A stretch of 47,447 nt of DNA from Holosporales bacterium (lineage in GTDB: Bacteria > Pseudomonadota > Alphaproteobacteria > BNTO01): assembly GCA_031258095.1 (NCBI GenBank), contig JAIRNK010000040.1, forward strand, positions 1-47,447, written 5' to 3'. Below are positions 18,001-27,919 of the stretch, piece after piece (the first letter of the stretch is position 1; each line of letters starts with the position of its first letter). The translations under genes were made by a program, and so were the position numbers. A model generated the notes under the pieces. The model saw only the letters and a program-made list of their open reading frames with translations. It was not told the origin of the DNA and searched no databases.

Positions 18001-21000
18001 GGAAATAATCAACATCAAAGACACTCTTGTAGACGATTCGTGCAATTTTCAAAAAATCGACCTCCACCTCAGGGCACTGATTCCACAATTAAACGAAAAC
18101 AGATCCGTGCTGATGCAGTTTATGCGGGAACTTGGAATAACGGATTTTTTAGAAGCTATTCCATCGGACTTGAAGTTCTGTAGCAAAACGGTCGCAACGC
18201 ACGCTGCCGGAATGGCAACAGAATATAAAGAATTGACCGAAGCCTTGACCCCTCTCGCGGCAAAAATTCGCCAATCGCCACCGGTGCGAGCTAATTACGT
18301 CGAGCTGTTGTCCTTTTTGGCCAATGGCAAAGACATGTTGACGGCACTAGGGGAAACAATTTCTTTTCTGGTCGACAGATTCAAAGGATCGCTTCCCATC
18401 CCGCTATGTTCCGCATGTTCGACGCTATCTACCGCTCCGCCAACGCCAACTGCTCCAGTTGTTGCGGCACTTGACGATATAATCGACGTAATTACGCACC
18501 CTGGTTGTTGCGTGTTATCGGCCGATCAGGTAGTCACGACTGCTAACTTTTTGCGGCGCTTTCAGCATGTCCTTTATTCATTAAACCAACTTGAACAGAT
18601 TTCTTTGCACGCGTCACACGAACAAAACTTTCTCAGTTTTTTTGACACACTGCTCGCCAGACTGGGGGTTGTGCAACAGAGCTTGGCTTCGATAATAGGC
18701 GGCTACGCCCTCGATGGTGCTTGTGCGACTGGGCCATTGCAACCTTTATTGCAGGTACTTAATGAGAACCTTTTGGATATTGAAGATTCCGTTGTTACTT
18801 TAGCAAAAACCCTGGGTGCAAAGTTTGACTTCTCCTCCGTTGCCGGAATGACGCCAGACCGCACTATTTCGGGATGCGAAATGCTAGCGATTGCGCTAGA
18901 AGATTGTGAGAGCTCAATGCAGCAATGTGTGCAGCTCGGGCGGGGTATCTGCGATATTTTGCTGCGCGCGAACACACGTCAACATAGGCCCCAGCTGCTT
19001 TCGAAACTCGACTCTCTAAGTTCAATTACCTCTTCAATATATGCTCGCTTGGCTGAAGTAGCTGATATCGTTGCAACGAATGTGTCATGTCAAAGTTGCC
19101 TACTAACTCGGGAACGCCAGGCTTTGAGCCAATTCGTTAAATATTTCGAGGATTTCACTCACGTTATAGGAGACGACTCAGGTGCATCCGTTCGTGGAAT
19201 ATTGCGGAGATATTGCAGTTCAATCCAAAACACAGAAGCCCTGAATGTGATCCAAGTGGTCCGAAACATACAACGAATTATCAAAGGCATAACCAGTCAC
19301 GACGCCATTTTTCAATTTTCCAGAGATTATTCGATCGTTCCATTTTTGACTGAACTGCAAGAAAGTTATGCCGCATTGGTTGAAGCAATGAGTAGCGTTC
19401 CGACCGGACAGTGCGGTGATTTCGCGGCATTGAGCAGAGTAAGCGCGTCAGTTCAGCATATTCACTCCAAGTTTGTGCGTTTAGCGGCATTTTTAGGTTG
19501 CTCAACTGCGGATGAAGGAGAGCCACTCAGCCTAACATCAACGTTTTACCAGGCAGGTCCTCAGTTGACAGACTTGGCGTGCAAACTCTTTTCGCAAATT
19601 GCGGCGGATATAAACCAGCTGGTTTATAAAATGAGCCAACGGCAGGTTTCGTACGCAAACAACCCCAGAATTACAGAGTTTTTGGACACTATCATTAACA
19701 TTCCGTTGATCGACCAACTTACGCACATTTATGGCGCATTTGCTTGTTACTATTGTGATTACTCCAGTGCGCAAATTGTGCACGAATTTCAGAAAGTTAA
19801 AGATGCGCTTACGGCGTTGAAGAATGCCTTTGCCTGCCAAACATATTTAGCTGAATTTGAGGTGATTGGCAGCAAAATTGCTCAGCAGTCGCTGGAGATT
19901 ATTCAGATGTGCACAGAGTTTATAAACGATTCGAACGCTAAGTTCGTCGTTAATGATGCTCTCAAAAACCAAGTGCAAACGTTTGGAAATTTCTTAATCA
20001 GCCTTAAAGCATTTTTACTATCGGTTCTGAATAATGAACCGCTAGAGAGTTGCTTACAAAACTTGGATGCTGCCTCCGTCTCAACATTGCATAGCGTAGT
20101 AAAACAATTCATTGAAAACCTTGGCATCAAGTACAGCGCTGTAGACAATACATTAGCTCTGCGTGGAATAAGTTCTCACGAGCAAATAGCAACATTTTTT
20201 TCCGCCATTTCAAAGGTTGACGAGTCGTTCGCGAAAATGCTCAGCGTTTCAAAAAAGCTCAAAGTTATCACGTACACGCACGATTTGATTGAACTTTTGA
20301 AAGAAGTAAACAGTTCGATCGAATCGTTCCCGGCCGCGGCTCTTGGGACACTAGAAAACAGCGCGCGTCAATTTCCGCTGTTCTCCCTGTCGCCGCTCTA
20401 TTCTGCCGACTTATTTCCCGTTCTAGGTGGGACGTTGCGGTCTGTCCAATCGAACATCACTGGAATTATTTCTGAATTGCAAGCTAAGTGTTGCTCCGAA
20501 TTCGAATTTGCTTGGCATCATCTGCTGCACGAAGGCAAGCGCTGCACTTCATTTATCAAAAGCATTGTTTTTGACCCTGAATACATCGATATGTTCTCTG
20601 ACACAGGTGAGGTTCATGAATTGCTTGCGCACCTTTGTGGATCGAGTGGGTTAATTGAAGTCATAGACTACATCCGACAAATTTCTACAACGCTGACGGC
20701 AAGCGCCGCTCACTCGGACGCGGACGCATGTATTACGCAAACGATTGTTCCGATATTTAGAAACCTGACGCTGACGCTAAACTTAATTGCTCAGAAATGC
20801 CAAGATTTTTACATAACTCACCATCTTGGCGCTGCACTAAGCGACCTTTCAGAAGCCCCATTTGGCGCGTCGGAAGAAGACATGATGAACGAGCTTATTG
20901 CAACATGCACGGAATTAAATAGCGCGATCAATTACTTAAATGGCGTAAGGCTTCGCCCAAAGTATGCCCTGAACCGCCAGTTAACCGAATTCGTGACAAT

Positions 21001-23473
21001 GTTCCAGTTGTTAAACGAATTGTCAGATGCCATTTTCGCACTGCACGACGCAAAAGTCAGAACCTGCCCAAGGCATGCGCAATGGCCAAGTGTGCAGCTT
21101 ACTGCTCTTGCAGCGTTATTTCGGCCTGCGGACGTGGTTATAGAGGAGGTTCAAGCGATCAGCTGTTGCGCTGAGTTTGCGAATGAATCTGCAATATTCG
21201 CCAACAGACTTGCTGCGTTTGAACCGCTTCATGACGCGATCTTGTCGTACTTCGAAAGCCAGATAAATTCACATTCTGCGTCGACGTCGTTGTTTTCGGC
21301 TCAGCAGATGACGTTTCCGGCATTCGAGGTGGATTTCTGGGCAGACCACGCCAGCTTTTCCAACTCTCACATGCGCGAATTTTGCCAAGTTCTTCAAAAC
21401 TTTACGCAATACGTTTGCAGTTTGTCGTCGAACCTCAGCGAAATGACGGATGCATTATCTCGATATGCGCAAAATGAAAGCTGCCTGGCCACCATATGCG
21501 TTCCTCATATGCGCGCAACGAACAACGTAATGCTGAACCTGTTGCAGTTTGCTCGCGACATCCTTGGAGTGACCGTTGTCGACAAAGATGCGGTGGATGC
21601 CAACTTAAATTGTGAAAGCCGGCGGCAAAATCTGCGGTCTGTGCTGCATTCCTTCGGCCAAATTTTAGCTCGTTGGGGAAGGTTTCGCGACGTTTGGGTG
21701 GGTGGCGTACACACATTGCAGTACCACGACACATTATCGGCTCAAGTGCGCGGCTTTGTAGGCGCAATAGTACAGTTGCGCCAGTACCTATCTGCGTGGA
21801 AGGATGCAAATTATGTCGATGGCAATTCGGTGTTTTGCCTGATGTGCAACGACATGCGCGCGGATGAATTTGAGGATGTGGTGCCGGTCGATGAATTTCA
21901 GCCGATTTTTGAACAAATAGCTGCTCATGCAGATGCTTGTTGCTCTAGCATTACCCACCTTGCAATTCGCAACATTCGCAGAAACCTTGGAAATATCGCA
22001 ATATTTCTGGGGAATATAGGCGTGACAGTTTACAATACTTCTTTCCCAGAACCAGAAATCGCGAAAGGGATATTTAACGCACTTTTCAGAGGAGATGAAG
22101 AGTGCCGCGACCACATTTTCCAGATTGTTTTTAGTAACAGTAAATTTTGGACCAACATGCTGGCTTACGCAAAGTGTTTGATTAACACAGTTCTCGACTT
22201 GGAAAAGATTTCTGGAAACGGACGCTGCCCAAGCTACGCACTAAATCCCGTATTAGCACAACTGGACGACACCGTAGAAAAGATCCGAAATGCACTTCGC
22301 CCCTTTGCAACATGCGACGCAGATGACGCTTCGGGAGAAGATGACGATAGCCTCGCCATCGCAGATAACATGAGCGCATTGGCCGTTTCTTGGAGCGCCC
22401 TTTGCGGCGCCCTTGATGAAAAGGTCCCAGACTCTGTCAGAGTCTTTTTAGCGAAAGTTATTAACGAATTTAACGAGGACTTGTTCGTTTTATACGACCA
22501 CATCCCTTCGTTTAAGTCGTTAATGGGAGTTGAATTTTGTGGTGGCCCCGTACTTGTGCACGACATTACGTCAACCGTAGGAGATGTTGTAAAAAAGATG
22601 ATTTTTCGCAATGCGCGTTTGCTACCAAATCTTTGGGCTCATAATTGCTGCGATGGACACGCGAAGTGTGTGTACTGCGCAGGGAAGCAACTTGAATATT
22701 TCAACGCGCTCCTGGCCAGCACTCCGCTGGGCTACGAATTAATTCGTCAAATTTGCGATTGCATGGGGGCGTTTTCGCGAAAGATCAACGAAGTGCAGTT
22801 TAAAATGGACTTTATTGCCCCAAAGGAGCAACCCATACATTGCTTGTTCTCTTATGCGACTCCTGAATTCGAGCAGCTGAGCATGATACTGGAGCAGTCT
22901 ATTACGTCAGTGGATTTCCATGCTCAAGCATATCCAAGCTGGGATGAACTTTCCGCGTCAACAAGGAATGATTGCGACTCGCTCCAAGACTTATATGACA
23001 CTCTTAGCCAAAGGCTCACCTCATCTCTGGCGCATTTTGTCGCGCAGTTGAGCGACAAAAACCCTAATGTCATCCTTGGGGTACGTTCTGCAATGCACAA
23101 GCTCACTTCGTCACTTAATGAGCTGTTGCAATCTATGCAACGCTACGAGGGCACTTACGGACCTCTGTGCCAATCATGTCAGCACCACAACGTTACGCGA
23201 GGGCTTACACAGATTGTTGAGTCTTTCAGCGTTGCAAGCCAGCAACTTCGTTTAATAGTGGACCATCCGAATATTCTAAAGACACACGCTATACTTAATG
23301 AGACAACATCGCTGATTAGGACATACTTTGATACGGATATGGATGATATGCTTTGGCAGCCTCTTGAGGATATAAATGCCAGAACGCGTGAAGCTGATGA
23401 AGCAGTGGCTTTGTTGGCCGAGGCGATGGGAGGCACACACAAGAGCCAGCGCGTATTTACGGTTTATTCATAA
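15083..23473 (+). CDS. Giant repeat protein with periodic cysteines, encoded upstream of tssM
   Basis: 2796 residues from a GTG start. No family is recognised. The N-terminus is basic then hydrophobic (about residues 11-35), an export signal or inner-membrane anchor, so the bulk is probably periplasmic or secreted. The rest is helical and built from degenerate repeats of about 220 residues. Cys-Cys pairs are at about 477, 698, 917, 1142, 1803, 2028, 2286 and 2522. Cys-x-x-Cys motifs are at about 662, 1109, 1336, 1555, 2252, 2529 and 2696, several 33-36 residues before a Cys-Cys. Degenerate Cys-Cys positions occur near 252, 1371 and 1590. Paired cysteines outside the cytoplasm would suit disulfides. 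tssM starts 45 bp after the stop, so a shared mRNA and a type VI role are likely but inferred from position. A large effector or adhesin is an alternative. Confidence 0.75.
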   Translation: MTIRYLFKRKVLSAVNGMLLGLLVTILLGLRTFGAEKQYLLNIEQFHLTTSTLRRVVDDFKKAKDYFSNEHVSEVNSLLDSLFNTHLANLSVICTSLQALAASEGSISITEEFNDKSAPLLQCLKNLTNFLHKDYQLLIAKKTESQVALFDWLVVDEAKIDDVPRLLNEIAQDISAIPASLCSILDDVVNLNNYELNDMLCNCDISPLQSTLAILSTSICNFPTTEINNATKRVLDTAASAFAGFSFEHKVCAAEYADSLARLENITSAINAQVRKIDCKDFSLTKAYAEEHYDEVLAPINGITSAINAISQAVGNIAALPHNCIMNRQLIAETRGIQTQLKQCFDYIENLYNTFWGGPSGTEILASSVHYTFADIPDVLARIEDNIGGTIEGITQIFAAFSKHAYEQHIGTALTVLESSILALGEACSGSSETSLRNVIAQHGNTVCSHELINLGTFFQKIGTILCSFPTINTQLCCSKIFSEMQGIHNSGFKTLRLLKTLVDADEMYQPNKHTTWIQVFSGLNQFITSLFVEGNIDSTKPDQFCHNARLISYLSQTDTNFKSMADSLELLVQSLNLPNFAPDFSVTYTNRGCEAIAFFMNGIAQVVTGINALFPTLHRKFNDSSYAVDEVLLNAITSFTPELKTFIGQFGSKIPLLSTLCATCDHATAWSTIHDGVLALANSLDNFAAQQLATPRCCRDPASVFLKIGENTQRLSQVIQRLPISTSSVSPDTGNSLVADFNRGTELLSCILAQVKEMKRPRTEDDSTCLMQRLLPKLNSIDPLLQNLLSVSLDVYGKLGGSAFEFEIAAPESSDDFCGQLNEVLELMKTSLAQLAGNIDEASLRYSGRRRAFYSDEYFDSFQSFLGAFKSIVQEVALLSQVGVDCHVAHAPFFVEELQAIETALGYVSAAIKSFCCSNASESFYLIRIYLKQLKILTDATSQYYAIDLPPPNLDKLRLLLQNCDQVNRVLREIINIKDTLVDDSCNFQKIDLHLRALIPQLNENRSVLMQFMRELGITDFLEAIPSDLKFCSKTVATHAAGMATEYKELTEALTPLAAKIRQSPPVRANYVELLSFLANGKDMLTALGETISFLVDRFKGSLPIPLCSACSTLSTAPPTPTAPVVAALDDIIDVITHPGCCVLSADQVVTTANFLRRFQHVLYSLNQLEQISLHASHEQNFLSFFDTLLARLGVVQQSLASIIGGYALDGACATGPLQPLLQVLNENLLDIEDSVVTLAKTLGAKFDFSSVAGMTPDRTISGCEMLAIALEDCESSMQQCVQLGRGICDILLRANTRQHRPQLLSKLDSLSSITSSIYARLAEVADIVATNVSCQSCLLTRERQALSQFVKYFEDFTHVIGDDSGASVRGILRRYCSSIQNTEALNVIQVVRNIQRIIKGITSHDAIFQFSRDYSIVPFLTELQESYAALVEAMSSVPTGQCGDFAALSRVSASVQHIHSKFVRLAAFLGCSTADEGEPLSLTSTFYQAGPQLTDLACKLFSQIAADINQLVYKMSQRQVSYANNPRITEFLDTIINIPLIDQLTHIYGAFACYYCDYSSAQIVHEFQKVKDALTALKNAFACQTYLAEFEVIGSKIAQQSLEIIQMCTEFINDSNAKFVVNDALKNQVQTFGNFLISLKAFLLSVLNNEPLESCLQNLDAASVSTLHSVVKQFIENLGIKYSAVDNTLALRGISSHEQIATFFSAISKVDESFAKMLSVSKKLKVITYTHDLIELLKEVNSSIESFPAAALGTLENSARQFPLFSLSPLYSADLFPVLGGTLRSVQSNITGIISELQAKCCSEFEFAWHHLLHEGKRCTSFIKSIVFDPEYIDMFSDTGEVHELLAHLCGSSGLIEVIDYIRQISTTLTASAAHSDADACITQTIVPIFRNLTLTLNLIAQKCQDFYITHHLGAALSDLSEAPFGASEEDMMNELIATCTELNSAINYLNGVRLRPKYALNRQLTEFVTMFQLLNELSDAIFALHDAKVRTCPRHAQWPSVQLTALAALFRPADVVIEEVQAISCCAEFANESAIFANRLAAFEPLHDAILSYFESQINSHSASTSLFSAQQMTFPAFEVDFWADHASFSNSHMREFCQVLQNFTQYVCSLSSNLSEMTDALSRYAQNESCLATICVPHMRATNNVMLNLLQFARDILGVTVVDKDAVDANLNCESRRQNLRSVLHSFGQILARWGRFRDVWVGGVHTLQYHDTLSAQVRGFVGAIVQLRQYLSAWKDANYVDGNSVFCLMCNDMRADEFEDVVPVDEFQPIFEQIAAHADACCSSITHLAIRNIRRNLGNIAIFLGNIGVTVYNTSFPEPEIAKGIFNALFRGDEECRDHIFQIVFSNSKFWTNMLAYAKCLINTVLDLEKISGNGRCPSYALNPVLAQLDDTVEKIRNALRPFATCDADDASGEDDDSLAIADNMSALAVSWSALCGALDEKVPDSVRVFLAKVINEFNEDLFVLYDHIPSFKSLMGVEFCGGPVLVHDITSTVGDVVKKMIFRNARLLPNLWAHNCCDGHAKCVYCAGKQLEYFNALLASTPLGYELIRQICDCMGAFSRKINEVQFKMDFIAPKEQPIHCLFSYATPEFEQLSMILEQSITSVDFHAQAYPSWDELSASTRNDCDSLQDLYDTLSQRLTSSLAHFVAQLSDKNPNVILGVRSAMHKLTSSLNELLQSMQRYEGTYGPLCQSCQHHNVTRGLTQIVESFSVASQQLRLIVDHPNILKTHAILNETTSLIRTYFDTDMDDMLWQPLEDINARTREADEAVALLAEAMGGTHKSQRVFTVYS

Positions 23474-23518
23474 ATTGTTTATAATTCACCATAGCCGTTT
23501 TGGACGTGCGAGCACTCC

Positions 23519-26500
23519 TTGTTAGGGGCGATCAAATCTGCATATTCTAAAGTATCCAAATACATCGAGCCGCTGTTTTCGTGGCTGACGGACACGCTAT
23601 CAGGCATTCCGTCTTTGGCGTGGATCTGCCTAATCCTGGGGATACTATTCATTGTTGGCGCGTACTTTACCGTCCTGATTGTCATAAAAAAAGAGTCGGC
23701 ACCCAAACAAAACGTTGCCACAAAAAAAGAAATATCTCCACATAAGCTGCCGCCAGTTGGGGGGTGGATTTCGGAGTTTTTGAGTCGCAAAGGAATTTTT
23801 AAAATTGGGCGGCTATCCCTCGACTTCCTTAATAGCCTCGAATTTTTAGAGCGCACGCTAAAGTGCAGCGACTACAAATACAAAAATCCATGGATCCTCG
23901 TTATCGGTGGGCGCGGCTCTGGCAAAACAACGCTGATGCGGACTGTGCACACAATCGAAGCCGATTGGCAAATCGCTCAAAAAGAAAAGAAATACGCTGA
24001 TTGCAATTGGTTTTTCATGCGAAACGGCGTCGTCCTAGATGTCGGCGGCAATCTGTTCATGGAAAACGAAACAGTTAATGCTGACGAGGTTGGTTGGACT
24101 GCGTTAAAAAACTTGCTGGTGCGATACCGTTCTGCCAAGCCGCTAGATAGCATTTTGCTGACAATTTCTGCTGAGGATTTGTATGGCAAGAACCGCCTTT
24201 CTGCGCTTCAGTGCCTGGACCGAGCCAAATTTATGGCGCAGAAACTGTCGGCGTTTCAGGACCAACTCGGTCTAAAGATTCCGGTGTATGTCGTAGTCAC
24301 AAAAACTGACGTGGTTCCTGGTTTCAAGGAGTTCTGTGCTCATATTCCTGTTGACACGAAGCAAAACATGTTCGGTTGGGCGTCGCCGTATGCACCCGAA
24401 ATTATGTTTTCGCAGCAATGGGTGAGTGAAGCGATTGATTTCGTGACGTCTAAGGCGGAACACATCAACATGGACGCCTTTTGTGAAGACCTCAGCGGGA
24501 ATGCACACGACAGCCTGTTTGTCTTTCCGCATGAGCTGGCGAAAATTCACGATAATTTGCTTATTTACATGAATCAAATATTCAAGGTTGAGCAATACAA
24601 GATCCCACTCCTACTGCGCGGAATATATTTTTGTGGAGATAGTGACAAACTCAATGTGAACGCTGACCAAACGGAATTTATCGATGAGTCTTTGCTGCGA
24701 GATGCGCCAAGTCCAGCCGGCAACGCGGGCGAACCTAGCGCCAATTCAGAAGCGCCCCCAGATGCGTCGCCACGTGAACAAACACAGAGGGTATCGGACC
24801 TTGATCAATATAAGCGGATCTTCTTTTTTGGAGACTTGATTGCGAGCAAAATCATTCCTGAGCGGGCAGTCTGCGTTCCACAAAAGAGCAAGTTTTTTGC
24901 GGCGAACAGAAACATAAAAATTGCCAAAATTTCGGCAGCCTCATTCGCCGCCATCGGCTTTTACGGCATTTATTCCGCAAACAAAACGTTTCAACACAGC
25001 CGTGCTCTAATTTCTCCAGCCGTGGATTCCATGTACAGATTCTTGATTAAGACTCAGCAAATTCCGATCCTCGAATTGTCCAAAAAGAATGCAGATTTTG
25101 AAAATTCCGTCCGCCAACTGGCCGCTGTCATGCAAAAACTGTCAAATGCAGACTTTTTTTCAATTTTTGTCCCTCCCTCTTGGTTCAGTCCATTGCGCTC
25201 AAAGCTCAACAAATCCGTAAACATTGCCTATCAAAACGTAATTATGCGCGCGCTGTACATCAACCTTTTATTGAAAGCTCGAGCGTTGCTTCATTTGGAG
25301 CCTTCGAACATTACTCCAACGACGTCGCTTGCACAGCTTGCGATTCCAACAAAGAGCAATGAATTTCAGGTCATGAATGAATTCGTGAAAAGCCTGACCG
25401 AATTGTCTGAAAATGTTGAAAAGTTCAATGAATTGCGGCTTTCGGCCTCGACTAAAATACTCTCTGAACTAGTGGACTATGCCTTCAATTTGACATTGCC
25501 AACCTCCTTCCTGAAGCACTATGGGCAAATGCAAGGCAAGCTCCGAACATCTGCTTTTCCCGAAATCGATTTAGGCGTCTACAAAGGGCTCGCACGAAAC
25601 ACATTTGCATTGTTATTCCAACACTTCTTCAACACCATATTCATTTACTCAAACCCGGCGAGTTTTCCTGGGCAATTAGATCGGCTAATTCGACAACTTC
25701 GCCACATCGATTCGCATACACTGCCTGACCTAAACTATTTGAGGGAACTGGAAAAAGACCTAAGAATAGTTCTTACAACATTTGAGCAAGAAAGTGCCGA
25801 TTCAGCGGACAAATCATCATCAGATACAACAACACTTGGGTCAGAAAATATTACGCCGACGTGGATGGACAAGGACGTATTTGATCCGCATCCAGATTTC
25901 GAAGCGTTTTTGTGCGCGCTTGACCGTTCCCCTTTTTTTGGCGCGGAAATATCTCAAGCAGTTGTCGACAATTGTGCTGTGGGACTATTTCATCTGAAAC
26001 GCAGCTTACATGAGCTTACCAAACTGCTTACGACAGATGTGCGGTTCGGAGAACAGCCAGAAGAGTCGACTCGCGCATGTTCGCACGGCATCATCCTGTT
26101 GGGAAAAGCACTGAAGGTATTGTTTAGTGAACCATATATGCGCAGGGCGAGTGGGCACCAATTCGTGGACCGCGTTCCCGAAGGACAGCTCTTATACTGG
26201 GATGATAAGCTTTTGAAGGCTGCGTGTGAGCTTTGTGGACAATATGAGGAGTTTGCCACTCAGAAAGTTGGCTCTTTCCCCGTTGTCCTGCAGGAAAGTT
26301 TCCGCCTGCTTGCACGTGATGGGCTACAGCAAAATGTGATGAGCTTAATTTCTCAGTCCCAAAATTTCATACCGGCTCCCGTTGGTTTTGACGGGCCAGC
26401 TATGGAGGAGACGATTCGGGCACAGACAGCCAACGTTCGCCTTGTTGGCCAACAATTCTTAAAGTTGTTGGAAATTCTTAATTATGAATCTGTGAGCTTC

Positions 26501-27913
26501 TTTTACGTGACTTTGAGAGATTTGCTGTTAGCTACCAACTATCGCACGCTGGAATTTATAAATTCTTTAATGAAGAAAATTGGGCCATATCACATCTGGG
26601 ACCCGTCCTTTAGTTGGTGGGATGGTAAGTCAAGTCCAGCGTATCCGGCATATGGAGTAAAAGACTCCCAAGATTTGAACGCCTTCTTGAATATTCAAGG
26701 ACAACACGTAATTAACTTAGCGATAACGCTGGCTAAGCCTGTTATCGAGCTGTTAACGAGCAACATAATGTTAACTGTAAATCCGCTGAACAGAGCGATG
26801 CTAACCAAATGGAAGCGCATAGTCGAACAGGGGGAGGCGTATCAAAACAAACAACCAGGAAGCAGTATCGGAACACTTGAGACATTTATTACAACAACAT
26901 TGAAAGGCTACACGATAGAAAACGTGTTTCAGGAAATCAAATTGGAGGATTTGCAGGAAGAGCAGGGAGATTATTTCCTGGAAACGATACAGTACATAAA
27001 AAAGGGATTATTGGGACGCGCGGAAGTATTAACACGGCAGAAGAACATCAATAATTACCGAACGCTTGTGCAAATGTTTAACAAAAACCTCAGGGGAAAG
27101 TTCCCGTTTTCGCCGGTTTCCACGGATCCGTCTCAGGCTGTCGAAGTAGATCCAGAAGACTTGAAAGAGTTTTTGCTGAAGTTTAATGAGTTTGGCGGCT
27201 CACCAGAGGCAATACTTGACCAGGTTTACCAGCTTGGGGGAGTTGCGCGCGATGCTGTCGTGTTTGTTCGAAGAATTGAGAACATTGCTGAAATGCTAAA
27301 GGAATATTTGGGTGAAAGCTCAAGCGGGCTTCCGACTGTGACAATCGCAAATGAATTTCATATTAACCGAGAGAAGTCGATTGGAACCAACTTCATCGCG
27401 GAGTGGAGCATTAAAACGAACTATGAAGCAGCCGTTGGACATATGGACAAAGTTAAGCAAACGAAGTGGGTCTATGGTTGCCCAACGGAAGTGGTTTTCT
27501 TGTGGCCGGATGTGCCTGGAATGAAAGAGCACCCTCTGCCGGACGCGTCTCAGAAGGACCTCACTGTTTCAGGAACAAAGGCGACGTTCTCATACAGCGG
27601 GAAATGGAGCCTCTTCAGGTTAATTAGACTACACAGGGCCCCTCGTGGAGATTATTCGCCGATGTTAAATCCGAACTGTATCGTTTTGAAATTCGTTGTT
27701 CCTGTATCAGAAACGAAGAGCGCAGTCATGTACAACTCAATATCTATATTGGGGGAGTCCACAAATCCGCAATTGGGTGGAAAGATTCTGTCGTTCCCGG
27801 TCTTTCCGACACTTGCGCCTGATTTTCCACAAGAGATTGAACAGTACTGGAACGAGCCTGTATTAAGTTTTGGAGTTGTCCGCGCTGCGCCAATCCCGAC
27901 TGGGGTGAACTAA
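23519..27913 (+). CDS. tssM: TssM/IcmF-like type VI secretion membrane protein
   Basis: 1464 residues, longer than the usual 1100-1200. TssM spans the inner membrane and, with TssL and TssJ, forms the envelope complex of type VI secretion. There is a membrane segment at about 33-56. A Walker A motif GGRGSGKT is at 130-137, then VVLDVGGN, and a GTPase-like VVVTKTDVVPGF, the family signature of the IcmF cytoplasmic domain. A further membrane segment lies near 475-495 (ISAASFAAIGFYGIYSA), followed by a long periplasmic part and a C-terminal beta-rich domain (about 1290-1450) with WSLFRLIR and a KFVVPV strand. The start is a TTG at 23519 without an obvious ribosome binding site. An in-frame stop at 23492 rules out an upstream ATG, so coupling to the giant gene is plausible. 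IcmF of type IVB systems is the alternative, but the nearby Hcp-like genes favour type VI. Confidence 0.88.
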   Translation: MLGAIKSAYSKVSKYIEPLFSWLTDTLSGIPSLAWICLILGILFIVGAYFTVLIVIKKESAPKQNVATKKEISPHKLPPVGGWISEFLSRKGIFKIGRLSLDFLNSLEFLERTLKCSDYKYKNPWILVIGGRGSGKTTLMRTVHTIEADWQIAQKEKKYADCNWFFMRNGVVLDVGGNLFMENETVNADEVGWTALKNLLVRYRSAKPLDSILLTISAEDLYGKNRLSALQCLDRAKFMAQKLSAFQDQLGLKIPVYVVVTKTDVVPGFKEFCAHIPVDTKQNMFGWASPYAPEIMFSQQWVSEAIDFVTSKAEHINMDAFCEDLSGNAHDSLFVFPHELAKIHDNLLIYMNQIFKVEQYKIPLLLRGIYFCGDSDKLNVNADQTEFIDESLLRDAPSPAGNAGEPSANSEAPPDASPREQTQRVSDLDQYKRIFFFGDLIASKIIPERAVCVPQKSKFFAANRNIKIAKISAASFAAIGFYGIYSANKTFQHSRALISPAVDSMYRFLIKTQQIPILELSKKNADFENSVRQLAAVMQKLSNADFFSIFVPPSWFSPLRSKLNKSVNIAYQNVIMRALYINLLLKARALLHLEPSNITPTTSLAQLAIPTKSNEFQVMNEFVKSLTELSENVEKFNELRLSASTKILSELVDYAFNLTLPTSFLKHYGQMQGKLRTSAFPEIDLGVYKGLARNTFALLFQHFFNTIFIYSNPASFPGQLDRLIRQLRHIDSHTLPDLNYLRELEKDLRIVLTTFEQESADSADKSSSDTTTLGSENITPTWMDKDVFDPHPDFEAFLCALDRSPFFGAEISQAVVDNCAVGLFHLKRSLHELTKLLTTDVRFGEQPEESTRACSHGIILLGKALKVLFSEPYMRRASGHQFVDRVPEGQLLYWDDKLLKAACELCGQYEEFATQKVGSFPVVLQESFRLLARDGLQQNVMSLISQSQNFIPAPVGFDGPAMEETIRAQTANVRLVGQQFLKLLEILNYESVSFFYVTLRDLLLATNYRTLEFINSLMKKIGPYHIWDPSFSWWDGKSSPAYPAYGVKDSQDLNAFLNIQGQHVINLAITLAKPVIELLTSNIMLTVNPLNRAMLTKWKRIVEQGEAYQNKQPGSSIGTLETFITTTLKGYTIENVFQEIKLEDLQEEQGDYFLETIQYIKKGLLGRAEVLTRQKNINNYRTLVQMFNKNLRGKFPFSPVSTDPSQAVEVDPEDLKEFLLKFNEFGGSPEAILDQVYQLGGVARDAVVFVRRIENIAEMLKEYLGESSSGLPTVTIANEFHINREKSIGTNFIAEWSIKTNYEAAVGHMDKVKQTKWVYGCPTEVVFLWPDVPGMKEHPLPDASQKDLTVSGTKATFSYSGKWSLFRLIRLHRAPRGDYSPMLNPNCIVLKFVVPVSETKSAVMYNSISILGESTNPQLGGKILSFPVFPTLAPDFPQEIEQYWNEPVLSFGVVRAAPIPTGVN

Positions 27914-27919
27914 TTAAAT

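Noticed and set aside
27320-27532. Antisense frames inside tssM and the giant gene
   Set aside because: The many short minus-strand frames here follow the codon bias of the long plus-strand genes and have no initiation signals.
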